Below the pieces are notes generated by a model. The model did not search any database, had not been told where the DNA came from, and worked only from the letters and a program-made list of their open reading frames with translations. Positions 54,115-61,440 of a stretch of 64,000 nucleotides of DNA are shown piece by piece. The position numbers and the translations under genes were made by a program. Within the stretch, counting starts at the first letter, position 1. Each line of letters begins with the position of its first letter. This DNA comes from Agromyces soli (lineage in GTDB: Bacteria; Actinomycetota; Actinomycetes; Actinomycetales; Microbacteriaceae): the NCBI RefSeq assembly GCF_022811605.1, contig NZ_CP094533.1, positions 1,984,001 to 2,048,000 of the forward strand, written 5' to 3'.

Positions 54115-54993
54115 TCAGCGGAAGATGATCGTGCGCGCCCCGTCGGCGAGCACGCGACGCTCCGCGAACCACTTGACCGCCTGGCTGAGCGTGCGGCTCT
54201 CCTCGTCCTGACCGATCGCGACGAGTTCGGCCACCGAGCGCGAGTGGTCGACGCGCACGACGTTCTGCTCGATGATGGGCCCCTCGTCGAGGTCGCTCGT
54301 CACGAAGTGCGCCGTCGCGCCGATGAGCTTCACGCCGCGCGCGTGCGCCTGCCGGTAGGGGTTCGCGCCCTTGAAGCCGGGCAGGAAGGAGTGGTGGATG
54401 TTGATGCAACGGCCGGCGAGCGCCTCGCAGAGCTCGGGCGAGAGGATCTGCATGTAGCGGGCGAGCACCACGAGCTCGATGTCGTGCTGGTCGATCGCCT
54501 CGAGCACCCGCCGCTCGAACGCCGCCTTCTCCTCGGCGTTCGTGACGGCGAGGGACTCGAACGGCACCCCGTAGAAGTCGACGAGGTCGCGCAGCGTGCC
54601 GTGGTTCGAGAGCACGAGGGGGATGTCGACCGGCAGCTGCCCGGCGCGCTGTCGGAACAGTAGATCGTTCACGCAGTGCCCGGCCGTGGAGGCGAGCACG
54701 AGCGTACGGAGCGGGCGCGCGACCTCGTCGAGGTGCCACTCCATGCCGTAGCGCTCGGTGACGGGCAGGATGGCGCCCTCGAACTCCGCGCGGTCCGCAT
54801 GCGACTCGACCTGCAGCCGCATGAAGAAGCGGCCCGTGTCGAGGCTCGCGAACTGCTGGCTCTCGGTGATGTTGCCGCGCGCCGCGACGATCGCCCCGCT
54901 CACCGCATGCACGATGCCCGGTCCGTCGACGCAGACGAGGGTCAGCACCCAGTGGTGCAAGTGCGCGGGGGCGAGGTCGGCGGCGGAGGTCAT
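54115..54993 (-). CDS. purU: Formyltetrahydrofolate deformylase
   Basis: Hydrolyses 10-formyltetrahydrofolate to formate and tetrahydrofolate; 292 residues. An N-terminal ACT domain (LTLVCVDGPGIVHAVSGAI) is followed by a transformylase-like catalytic domain with INIHHSFLPGFKGANPY and ATAHFVTSDLDEGPIIEQ, which carry the Asn-His and Asp residues. ATG 54993 overlaps the stop of the large sigma-fusion gene, yet TACTCT just upstream could also start a leaderless transcript of its own. Confidence 0.95.
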   Translation of the reverse strand: MTSAADLAPAHLHHWVLTLVCVDGPGIVHAVSGAIVAARGNITESQQFASLDTGRFFMRLQVESHADRAEFEGAILPVTERYGMEWHLDEVARPLRTLVLASTAGHCVNDLLFRQRAGQLPVDIPLVLSNHGTLRDLVDFYGVPFESLAVTNAEEKAAFERRVLEAIDQHDIELVVLARYMQILSPELCEALAGRCINIHHSFLPGFKGANPYRQAHARGVKLIGATAHFVTSDLDEGPIIEQNVVRVDHSRSVAELVAIGQDEESRTLSQAVKWFAERRVLADGARTIIFR

Positions 54994-56969
54994 CCCGCCA
55001 GAGTACCGGGTTCGACGGGGCCGACCGCCCCGTCGGCGAGCTCGTCGGCGGCCGCGTCGGGCAGGGCGACGCCCGCCAGGAGACCGCCCTCCTCGCCCCA
55101 GGAACGCAGGCCCGGCACGAACGGGCCGGTTCGCTCGCCGACGGCGTAGCGCACGCCGATGCTCGAGGGGTCGCGGACCTCGCCGACATAGCCCCGCTCG
55201 GACCAGCCGCCCTCGCCGAGCTGCAGGCGATCGACCACGCGCCCGTCGGCGAGGAGCTCGATGGTCGCCTCGGGGACGCCGTTGAAGAGGCCGTACCACG
55301 CCGTGTCGAAGACCCCGCCGTAGTAGAGCGCGGGCGCCTGGAGGGTGATCGGCACCTCGGTGGGATCCGAGACGTTGCCCGCGACGTCGCGCTGCACGAC
55401 CGCCACCCGGCTGTCGCCGGCCGGCAGGGTGAGGAGCTCGATCGTCCAGCTCCCGTCGGTCGCGGCCACGGCGCTCACCGAGCCGTCGACGGCGGATGCC
55501 TCGGCACCGTCGCCGCTCGCGGCGAACACCGTCGCCACGTCCTGGCGCAGGGGAGTCGCCGTGACCGTCGCGCCCGGCTCGGCAGTGCCGCGCAGGCGGG
55601 GGAAGACGAGGCCTCCCGCCGTGTCGACGTCTCGGTCGACCGTCGGCGGCAGCGCGACCGTGTCCGTCGGGGTCGGGGTCGGCGTCGGCGTCGGCGTCGG
55701 GGTCGGGGTGGGCTTCGGGGTGGGCTTCGGGGTCGGCTTCGTCGCGGGTGCGGCCGGTTCGGCCGGGGCCGGGGCCGGCTCGACGGTCGGGGGGTCGTTG
55801 GAGGGCGGCGGCTGCACGGTCGGCGGGGTGACCGGCGGAGCCACGGGCGGGGCGACGACGGGCGGTGCCACGGGGACGTCGTCGGTGCCGGCCGCGGGCG
55901 CTTCGACGGCCGGCGCTTCGGCGACGAGCTGCTCCTCGGGGGTGCCGGCCGTGAGTCCGGGCAGCACGACGGCCGCCGCGACGACCGCGGAGACGAGCAC
56001 GAGCGCACCGACGCCGGCACCGACCGCGAGGCCGGCGCCGCCGACCCCGCCGGCGGTCCCACCGGCCGCGGCGCCTCCGGCGCCGGCTCCACCCACTCCA
56101 CCGGCGCCGCCAGCGCCCGCGGCTCCGCTCGCGACTCCGGCGGCGAGCCCGGCGCCGCCGACGCCCATGGCGACGTCGACGACGGGCGTGTGCTGCTGCA
56201 GCCACGCGGAGTACGCGGTGGCGCCGCCGATGCCGGCCGCGAGCGGCAGCAGCACCAGTGCCAGCCGGGATCCGACCTCCTTCGCCTCCGCGGCGACGAT
56301 CGTGCACTTCGCGCAGTCGTCGAGGTGCCGCTCGAGCCGAGCGGTGTCGCGCTTGCCGAGCTTGCCGCGGGCGTAGCCGCCGAGATGGTCGATGGTCCAG
56401 CGGCACTCGGGCTCACTGGCCGACTTCAGGTGCGCACGGATCCAGGCCTGCCGCAGCCCTTCGCGCGCGCGGTAGGCCAGCGCCGCCGTCGAGTTCGCGC
56501 TCATGCCGACGAGCGGGGCGATCTGCGCGGGCGTCATCTGCTCGACCTCGGAGTACCAGAGCACCTCCTGCCACCGCGTCGGCAGCGAGCGGAACGCCTG
56601 CGCCGTCGTACTGCGGTCCAGGGCGTCGAGGGTCGACTGCTCGTTCGACTCCGGATCCTCGAAGGACTCGAGGGTCTCGAGGTTCGTCTCCTGGCGGGCT
56701 CGACCCCAGCCGGCCGCCGTGTTGCGGATGGTCGTGAAGAGGTACGGGCGGAACGCGCCGCGCGGACCGCCGCCGGCGAGGATCGCATCGTAGATCTTCG
56801 TGAAGGACTCGGAGACGAGGTCGTCCGGGTCGAGGCTGCTGTACGAGCGCGCCACCGTGCGGCCGGAGGCGGCGTGCCGTTGCCACAGCTCGGCGTACGC
56901 GGCCGAGTCGCCCTGCCTCGTCTGGTCGACGAGCTCGAGGTCCGAGACCTCGCTCACGGCGTTCCGCAT
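54990..56969 (-). CDS. ECF sigma factor fused to anti-sigma zinc finger and extracellular domain
   Basis: Single polypeptide of 659 residues. Residues ~1-175 form an ECF sigma factor (region 2: LDPDDLVSESFTKIYDAILAG; region 4: MTPAQIAPLVGMSANSTAAL). Around 205-215 an anti-sigma-type zinc motif HLDDCAKC follows an upstream His-rich segment. Hydrophobic stretches lie at ~230-252 and ~318-340, joined by an Ala/Gly-rich run, then a Pro/Thr linker (about 410-450, PTPKPTPKPTPTPTP) and ~190 residues with Ig-like beta pattern. ATG 56969 has GAGG six bases before it; ATG 56975 overlaps that site. It seems to join sensor, anti-sigma and sigma factor in one chain. Confidence 0.85.
   Translation of the reverse strand: MRNAVSEVSDLELVDQTRQGDSAAYAELWQRHAASGRTVARSYSSLDPDDLVSESFTKIYDAILAGGGPRGAFRPYLFTTIRNTAAGWGRARQETNLETLESFEDPESNEQSTLDALDRSTTAQAFRSLPTRWQEVLWYSEVEQMTPAQIAPLVGMSANSTAALAYRAREGLRQAWIRAHLKSASEPECRWTIDHLGGYARGKLGKRDTARLERHLDDCAKCTIVAAEAKEVGSRLALVLLPLAAGIGGATAYSAWLQQHTPVVDVAMGVGGAGLAAGVASGAAGAGGAGGVGGAGAGGAAAGGTAGGVGGAGLAVGAGVGALVLVSAVVAAAVVLPGLTAGTPEEQLVAEAPAVEAPAAGTDDVPVAPPVVAPPVAPPVTPPTVQPPPSNDPPTVEPAPAPAEPAAPATKPTPKPTPKPTPTPTPTPTPTPTPTDTVALPPTVDRDVDTAGGLVFPRLRGTAEPGATVTATPLRQDVATVFAASGDGAEASAVDGSVSAVAATDGSWTIELLTLPAGDSRVAVVQRDVAGNVSDPTEVPITLQAPALYYGGVFDTAWYGLFNGVPEATIELLADGRVVDRLQLGEGGWSERGYVGEVRDPSSIGVRYAVGERTGPFVPGLRSWGEEGGLLAGVALPDAAADELADGAVGPVEPGTLAG
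55000..55005 (-). promoter_or_regulatory. -10 box TACTCT for purU (leaderless)
   Basis: On the minus strand TACTCT ends six bases before the purU ATG, within the last codons of the upstream gene. Confidence 0.4.
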
Positions 56970-57325
56970 CGTCATCCTCTTCCCGGGCGCATCGCATGCA
57001 GGCCCGATCGAGAGACGGTGAAGCAGCCGCGTCATGACGCGGAAAATGATCGGGTCACAGCATTTCAGCAGATTTCTCTGGAAATCGCGTCATGATCGCG
57101 TCCAGACCGCATCTGTTCAGCGAAGGCATCCGCACGGATCGCGGCGCCTGGAGACCCGAACTCCGGCGAGATCCGTCCCGAGCGGAGGCTCTGAACCGGG
57201 CGGGGGAAGCCCGGTTCGGCACCCGGCCGGGCTTCGGAGGCGATGGGGAACACGCCTCCGAACCCGGTCCACCGGGCCCTGGGTCCCTGAGCTCGTCGAA
57301 TGGGACGCGGCGCGCTTCGACAGGC
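56970..57325. other. Intergenic region with palindromes and a dispersed repeat
   Basis: No gene is visible in these 356 bases. The part next to the sigma-fusion start is AT-richer than its surroundings and holds a 16-bp palindrome (57027-57042), a second copy of its core (57086-57095) and a stem GATTTC-TCTG-GAAATC (57071-57086). The far end is occupied by a repeat that runs into the neighbouring sigma gene. Confidence 0.6.
57027..57042. promoter_or_regulatory. Palindrome upstream of the sigma-fusion gene
   Basis: CCGCGTCATGACGCGG is a perfect palindrome. Its core CGCGTCATGA recurs at 57086-57095, 57 bases further upstream of the gene on the minus strand. Possible operator or sigma-dependent promoter elements. 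Confidence 0.45.
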
Positions 57326-57329
57326 TCAG
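57287..57329. repeat. Dispersed inverted repeat, copy 1
   Basis: Arms CTGAGCTCGTCGAA (57287-57300) and TTCGACAGGCTCAG (57316-57329) match at 12 of 14 positions around a 15-base loop. The right arm includes the stop codon of the ECF sigma gene at 57326. I recall similar GTCGAAG/CTCAGGGAC-like elements as common between genes in Micrococcales. Confidence 0.7.
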
Positions 57330-57835
57330 CGCACTCGTCCGTGCTCGGTAAGCGCCGCCTGCAGGGCTGCGCGGGCCGACGCGTACCTGCCGCGCGCGGT
57401 GGACGGGTTCACGCCGAGCAGCGCCGCCGCATCCGCGATCGAGAACCCGTCCCAGTGCACCAGCCGCACGAGCTCGGCGTGCTCGGGAGGCAGCGCCGCG
57501 ATCGCCGCGGCCACGTCGAGCCGCACCTCGACCTCTTCGGGCGGCGCAGCCTGAAGCTCGACGTGCAAGCGCTGCACCGCCGCGCTGCCCCGACGTCGGG
57601 AACGGTTCGTGTTCAGCATCACCTTGCGCAGCACGCCGAACAGGTACATCCGAGCCGCGAGCGGCTCCGTGGGCAGCTTGGCGCTGCGTCGCCACACGAT
57701 CTCGAGGGCGTCGCCGAGCGCATCGGCGGCGTCGCCACGGTCGACGGCGCGGCGTTCGGCGTAGGCGAGCAGATCGTCGAGGTTGGCGGCGATCGCCGCT
57801 TCGACGTGGCCGTCGCGAGTTGCGCGGCGGCTCAC
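57326..57835 (-). CDS. ECF RNA polymerase sigma factor
   Basis: Sigma factor of 169 residues. Region 2 is seen around ALGDALEIVWRRSAKLPTE and MYLFGVLRKVMLN, and region 4 around ALPPEHAELVRLVHWDGFSI with IADAAALLGVNPSTARGRY as the helix-turn-helix. GTG 57835 overlaps the stop of the upstream membrane-protein gene, so the pair is coupled; this is the reverse of the more usual sigma then anti-sigma order. The last bases, including the stop codon, lie in a dispersed repeat. Confidence 0.88.
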   Translation of the reverse strand: MSRRATRDGHVEAAIAANLDDLLAYAERRAVDRGDAADALGDALEIVWRRSAKLPTEPLAARMYLFGVLRKVMLNTNRSRRRGSAAVQRLHVELQAAPPEEVEVRLDVAAAIAALPPEHAELVRLVHWDGFSIADAAALLGVNPSTARGRYASARAALQAALTEHGRVR

Positions 57836-58425
57836 CGGCCTGCCCGCTCGCACGTGACCGAGCTGGCGACGTCGACCCGCACGATGCCGCGCTCGGCGAA
57901 CGCCAGGCCGAGCGCGTCGTTCAGCGTCTCGGAGACCGTCCAGTCCTCGAAGTCGCCCGCGTCGAGCGCGAGCCATGGCGATGCCGGGTCGGCGGCCTGG
58001 AGCTCGGCACGCTGGGAGGCGACGAGTTCGGCGATGCGGGCCGGGGTGAGATCGAGCCGGTCGGCGGCGGACATCGCCGTCTCGTACACCTCAGCCTCGG
58101 AGTGCACGAGGCCGTGCTGCTTCTGCTGATACGTGAGCCGGAACGCGGCCGTGCACGCCTCGCCCTCCGTGCTCAGGTAGCTGATCGTGCGGTCGGGCGT
58201 CCAACCCAACCACTGCCGCACCTCCGGTGAAGCCGCCGCCGCGCCGGCGCTCGCGACGACGAGGAGTCCGCTCAGCCCGGCGGTCAGCGCCCAGCCGCGT
58301 CGCCGACGGCGCGTCACGCGGGCCTCCGCGCCCACCGCGCTCAACGCCTCGCGCAGCCGCGCGGTTCGTCCGGCGATCGGCGGCGCGCTCTCCCGGAGCA
58401 GCGAATCGAGCCGTGCGTCATCCAT
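57832..58425 (-). CDS. Single-pass membrane protein, putative partner of the ECF sigma factor
   Basis: Protein of 197 residues with a cytosolic N-terminal ~40 residues (MDDARLDSLLRESAPP), an Arg cluster (RRRRRGW), one membrane helix (ALTAGLSGLLVVASAGAAAA) and an extracytoplasmic region of ~130 residues containing two Cys. No zinc-finger motif is visible. Gene coupling to an ECF sigma factor suggests an anti-sigma or sensor role, but the sequence alone does not prove it. ATG 58425 with GAGGA eight bases upstream is preferred over a start 16 codons earlier. Confidence 0.75.
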   Translation of the reverse strand: MDDARLDSLLRESAPPIAGRTARLREALSAVGAEARVTRRRRRGWALTAGLSGLLVVASAGAAAASPEVRQWLGWTPDRTISYLSTEGEACTAAFRLTYQQKQHGLVHSEAEVYETAMSAADRLDLTPARIAELVASQRAELQAADPASPWLALDAGDFEDWTVSETLNDALGLAFAERGIVRVDVASSVTCERAGR

Positions 58426-58545
58426 GTGTCCATCCTCACGTCGTCTCGGACCGTCACTTGGACATGTCCGCACGACCGCGGAATGTCCGCGACGGGTCGA
58501 GATCGAGCCGGTCGAGCCGGGAGACGGCAGGAGGGATGCCTCGGT

Positions 58546-58561
58546 GCGCTTCGACAGGCTC
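58546..58561. repeat. Dispersed repeat, copy 2 (half)
   Basis: GCGCTTCGACAGGCTC is identical to bases 57312-57327 of copy 1. It lies between the sigma/membrane-protein pair and nagA, so that pair is flanked by the repeat on both sides. Confidence 0.7.
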
Positions 58562-58579
58562 GGCGAACCAACCCCGGGG

Positions 58580-59749
58580 TCAGCCGGTGAACGGCACCAG
58601 CGTGCGGCCCGCGCCCCACACGGCCCGCACGGCGAGCTCGTCGTCGAGCAGCACGGCGTCGGCCGCGAAGCCGCGGTCGAGGCGGCCGAGCTCGTGCGCC
58701 CGGCCGATCGCGGCGGCGGGCGTGGACGTCAACGCGCCGATCGCCTCGTTCAGCGGGATGCCGCAGTCGAGCACGGCACGTCGCAGCGCCACGTCCTGCG
58801 TCAGCGTCGAACCGGCGATGGAGCCGCCGTGCTTCAGCCGGGCGACCCCGTCGAGCACGACGACCTCGAGCGAACCGAGGATGTACTCGCCGTCGGCCGC
58901 GCCCGTGGCCGCCATGGCGTCGGTGATGAGCGCGAGCCGACCCGGTGCGCCGGAGAAGGCGAGCTTCACGACGTCGGCATGCACGTGCACCCCGTCGTTG
59001 ATGATCTCGAGAGTCACGTGATCGGCGTGCATCGCGGCCACCACGGGGCCGGGGGCGCGGTGGTGGATGCCGCGCATGCCGTTGAAGGCATGCGTCAGGA
59101 TGGAGGCCCCGGCGTCGAAGGCGGCGAGGGCCTGCTCGAAGTCCGCCCCCGTGTGTCCGACGGCGACGGCGACGCCCTGATCGACGAAGCGGGTGATCGC
59201 GTCGGCGGCCCCGTCGTGCTCGGGGGCGATCGTGATCTGACGGAGCGTGCTGCCTGCGGCATCCAGCAGCGCGTCGACATCGGCGAGGGTGGCCCGCCGC
59301 AGCAGCTCGGGATCGTGCGCCCCGCGGAACTCATGGTCGAGGAACGGGCCCTCGAGGTGCGAGCCGAGGATCCGCTGGTCGTGCGTCGCGAGCTCCGAGA
59401 TCATGCGCAGCCGATCGGCGAGCACCCCGACGGGGGCGGTGACGAGCGAGAGCACCGAGCGGGTCGTGCCGTGCGCGGTGTGCACCTCGAGCGTGCGCTC
59501 GACGCCCTCCGGGCCGTCGTCGACGGAGGACCCGCCGGCGCCGTGGCAGTGCAGGTCGATGAAGCCGGGCGCGAGCCATCCGCCCGCCGCGTCGACCACC
59601 TCGGTGCCGGCGGCGAGCTCGGTGCGCCAGCCCTCGCCGAGGCCGCGCGCGGCGACGACGCCGTCCTCGAAACGCACCCAGGCGTCGGGCGTGGTCTCCG
59701 CATCGGTGACGAGGCGGGCCGAGTGGATGACGACGGGCGCGGTGCTCAC
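58580..59749 (-). CDS. nagA: N-acetylglucosamine-6-phosphate deacetylase
   Basis: Amidohydrolase of 389 residues that removes acetate from GlcNAc-6-P (and often GalNAc-6-P). Metal and catalytic residues are in GFIDLHCHGAGG, GSHLEGPFLDHEFRGAH, AVGHTGAD, LTHAFNGMRGIHHR and the catalytic Asp in LALITDAMAATG. The usual THLFNAM is THAFNGM here. GTG 59749 is leaderless by the -10 box at 59756-59761. It faces the plus-strand nagB operon across ~5 kb and lies next to the DeoR gene, so it may feed both routes. Confidence 0.95.
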   Translation of the reverse strand: MSTAPVVIHSARLVTDAETTPDAWVRFEDGVVAARGLGEGWRTELAAGTEVVDAAGGWLAPGFIDLHCHGAGGSSVDDGPEGVERTLEVHTAHGTTRSVLSLVTAPVGVLADRLRMISELATHDQRILGSHLEGPFLDHEFRGAHDPELLRRATLADVDALLDAAGSTLRQITIAPEHDGAADAITRFVDQGVAVAVGHTGADFEQALAAFDAGASILTHAFNGMRGIHHRAPGPVVAAMHADHVTLEIINDGVHVHADVVKLAFSGAPGRLALITDAMAATGAADGEYILGSLEVVVLDGVARLKHGGSIAGSTLTQDVALRRAVLDCGIPLNEAIGALTSTPAAAIGRAHELGRLDRGFAADAVLLDDELAVRAVWGAGRTLVPFTG

Positions 59750-59755
59750 GCGTTC

Positions 59756-59761
59756 AGCCTA
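59756..59761 (-). promoter_or_regulatory. -10 box TAGGCT for nagA (leaderless)
   Basis: On the minus strand TAGGCT ends six bases before GTG 59749, just after the stop of the DeoR gene at 59781. Confidence 0.5.
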
Positions 59762-59780
59762 GTTGCGCGGGAAACGACGC

Positions 59781-60575
59781 TCATTCGGCGACCAGCACCT
59801 CGTAGCCGTGCTCGGCGAGCGCGTCGCGCTGCTCTTTCGTGATCCCCGAGTCGGTGATGACGAGCGGGAACAGGCGCGGCCCGCCCATCGTCGCGAACGC
59901 GGTGCGGCCGAGCTTCGAGGAGTCCGCCACGATGATCGCGCGCCCTGCGCGGGTGGCCATCAGCCGGTTCACCGCGGCCTCGCGCTCGTCGTGGGTCGTC
60001 GGGCCCTTGACCGGGTCGATGCCGTTGACGCCGATGAACGCGATGTCGACGGTCACCGAGTTCAGCACCTGCTCGGCGTAGCTGCCGACGAGCTCGTAGC
60101 TGCGCGGGTGCAGCACGCCGCCCGTGACGACGAGCTTGATCTGCGGCCGGGTCGCGAGCTGGGTCGCGATGTTCACCGCGTTCGTCACGACGGTGAGGTT
60201 CGGCGTCGGCGACGGCTCCATGATGTCGGGCCGCATCGCGAGCGCGTTGCCGATGGCGGTGGTCGTCGTGCCGCCGGACAGGCCGATCACGGCGCCCGCG
60301 GGCACGAGCCGGCTCGCGACCTGGGCGATGCGTTCCTTCTCGTCGGTGCGCTGGTGGTTCTTGTAGCGCAGCGGCAGGTCGTAGGCGACGGTCTGCGCGA
60401 CGGCGCCGCCCCGCGTGCGGGTGAGCAGCTGCTGCTCGGCGAGCGTGTCGAGGTCGCGGCGGGCGGTCGCGGGCGAGACGCCGAGGCGTTCGACGAGCTC
60501 CTCCACCTCGACCCGTCCGCCGTCCGCGAGCAGGTCGAGCACCGCGTTCAGCCGCTCGGCACGATTCATGGTCAC
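59781..60575 (-). CDS. DeoR/GlpR-family regulator (AgaR-like by context)
   Basis: Sugar-phosphate-responsive repressor of 264 residues. The N-terminal helix-turn-helix is VEVEELVERLGVSPATARRD with LTRTRGGA as the wing. The effector domain begins VIGLSGGTTTTAIGNAL, with TNAVNIATQLA and ADSSKLGRTAFATMG typical of the family. It is the last gene of a minus-strand operon for hexosamine or tagatose breakdown, so a product of that route is the likely signal. GTG 60575 overlaps the aldolase stop as GTGA. Confidence 0.92.
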   Translation of the reverse strand: MTMNRAERLNAVLDLLADGGRVEVEELVERLGVSPATARRDLDTLAEQQLLTRTRGGAVAQTVAYDLPLRYKNHQRTDEKERIAQVASRLVPAGAVIGLSGGTTTTAIGNALAMRPDIMEPSPTPNLTVVTNAVNIATQLATRPQIKLVVTGGVLHPRSYELVGSYAEQVLNSVTVDIAFIGVNGIDPVKGPTTHDEREAAVNRLMATRAGRAIIVADSSKLGRTAFATMGGPRLFPLVITDSGITKEQRDALAEHGYEVLVAE

Positions 60576-61414
60576 CCCTCGGTCAGCGCGAAGTTCCGCA
60601 GCATCCGCGCCGCTTCGACGGCGACGGCCTCCCGGCCCTCGCGCACGTACTTCCGGGAGTCGACGATATCGGGCCGGGCGGCGAGGACCTCGCGGATGGC
60701 GCGCGTGAAGTGCCCGTTCAGGTGGGTGGAGACGTTGATCTTGGTCATCCCGGCGGCGATCGCCCGGGCGATCTCCTCGTCGGCCACGCCGGAGGAGCCG
60801 TGCAGCACCAGCGGCACGGGGAGCGCCTCGTGCAGGCGTGCGACGAGGTCGAGGTCGAGGGCGGCCGTGCGGTCGGTCATCGCGTGCGAGGAGCCGACGG
60901 CCACGGCGAGGGCGTCGACGCCGGTCGCCGCGACGAAAGCGACCGCTTCGGCGGGGTCGGTGCGGACGCCGGGCGCGTGCGCGCCGTCCTTGCCGCCGAC
61001 CTCGCCGAGCTCGCCCTCGACGAAGACCCCGGCGGCGTGCGCCTTCGCGGTCACCCGGGCGGTGACCGCGACGTTCTCCTCATAGGGCAGGGCGCCGCCG
61101 TCGAACATGACCGAACCGAAGCCGAGCGCGATCGCCTCGTCGACGAGCTCCTCGCGCTCCGCGTGGTCGAGGTGCACCGCCACGGGCGTCGCCGCGCGGC
61201 GGGCGACTGCGAGGGTCGCGAGCCCGATCGGCTCGAGCGCGCCGTGGTAGTCGGCGCAGTTCTGGGAGAGCTGCAGGATGACGGGCAGCCCGGCCCGCTC
61301 GGACGCGGCGACGAGCGCCTCGGCCGTCTCCAGGTGGATCACGTTGAAGGCGCCGAGGCCGGTGCCGGCCGCGGCGGCGGCGCCGACGAGCTCGGCGGCG
61401 GGGACGAGGGGCAT
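60572..61414 (-). CDS. Class II aldolase (KbaY/AgaY/GatY-like)
   Basis: Zinc-dependent aldolase of 280 residues that splits a ketohexose bisphosphate. Visible: GAFNVIHLETAEALVAASER at the start, zinc-ligand region VAVHLDHAEREELVDEA, GFGSVMFDGGALPYEENV, EGELGEVGGKDG, VPLVLHGSSGVADEEI and KINVSTHLNGHF. The length and the LDHAE/MFDGG motifs suit tagatose-1,6-bisphosphate aldolases as well as fructose-bisphosphate aldolases; the operon (AgaS-like, PfkB) favours tagatose. GAAAGG upstream of ATG 61414. Confidence 0.88.
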   Translation of the reverse strand: MPLVPAAELVGAAAAAGTGLGAFNVIHLETAEALVAASERAGLPVILQLSQNCADYHGALEPIGLATLAVARRAATPVAVHLDHAEREELVDEAIALGFGSVMFDGGALPYEENVAVTARVTAKAHAAGVFVEGELGEVGGKDGAHAPGVRTDPAEAVAFVAATGVDALAVAVGSSHAMTDRTAALDLDLVARLHEALPVPLVLHGSSGVADEEIARAIAAGMTKINVSTHLNGHFTRAIREVLAARPDIVDSRKYVREGREAVAVEAARMLRNFALTEG

Positions 61415-61440
61415 GCGTGGCCTTTCGGTGGGCGGGGCTG

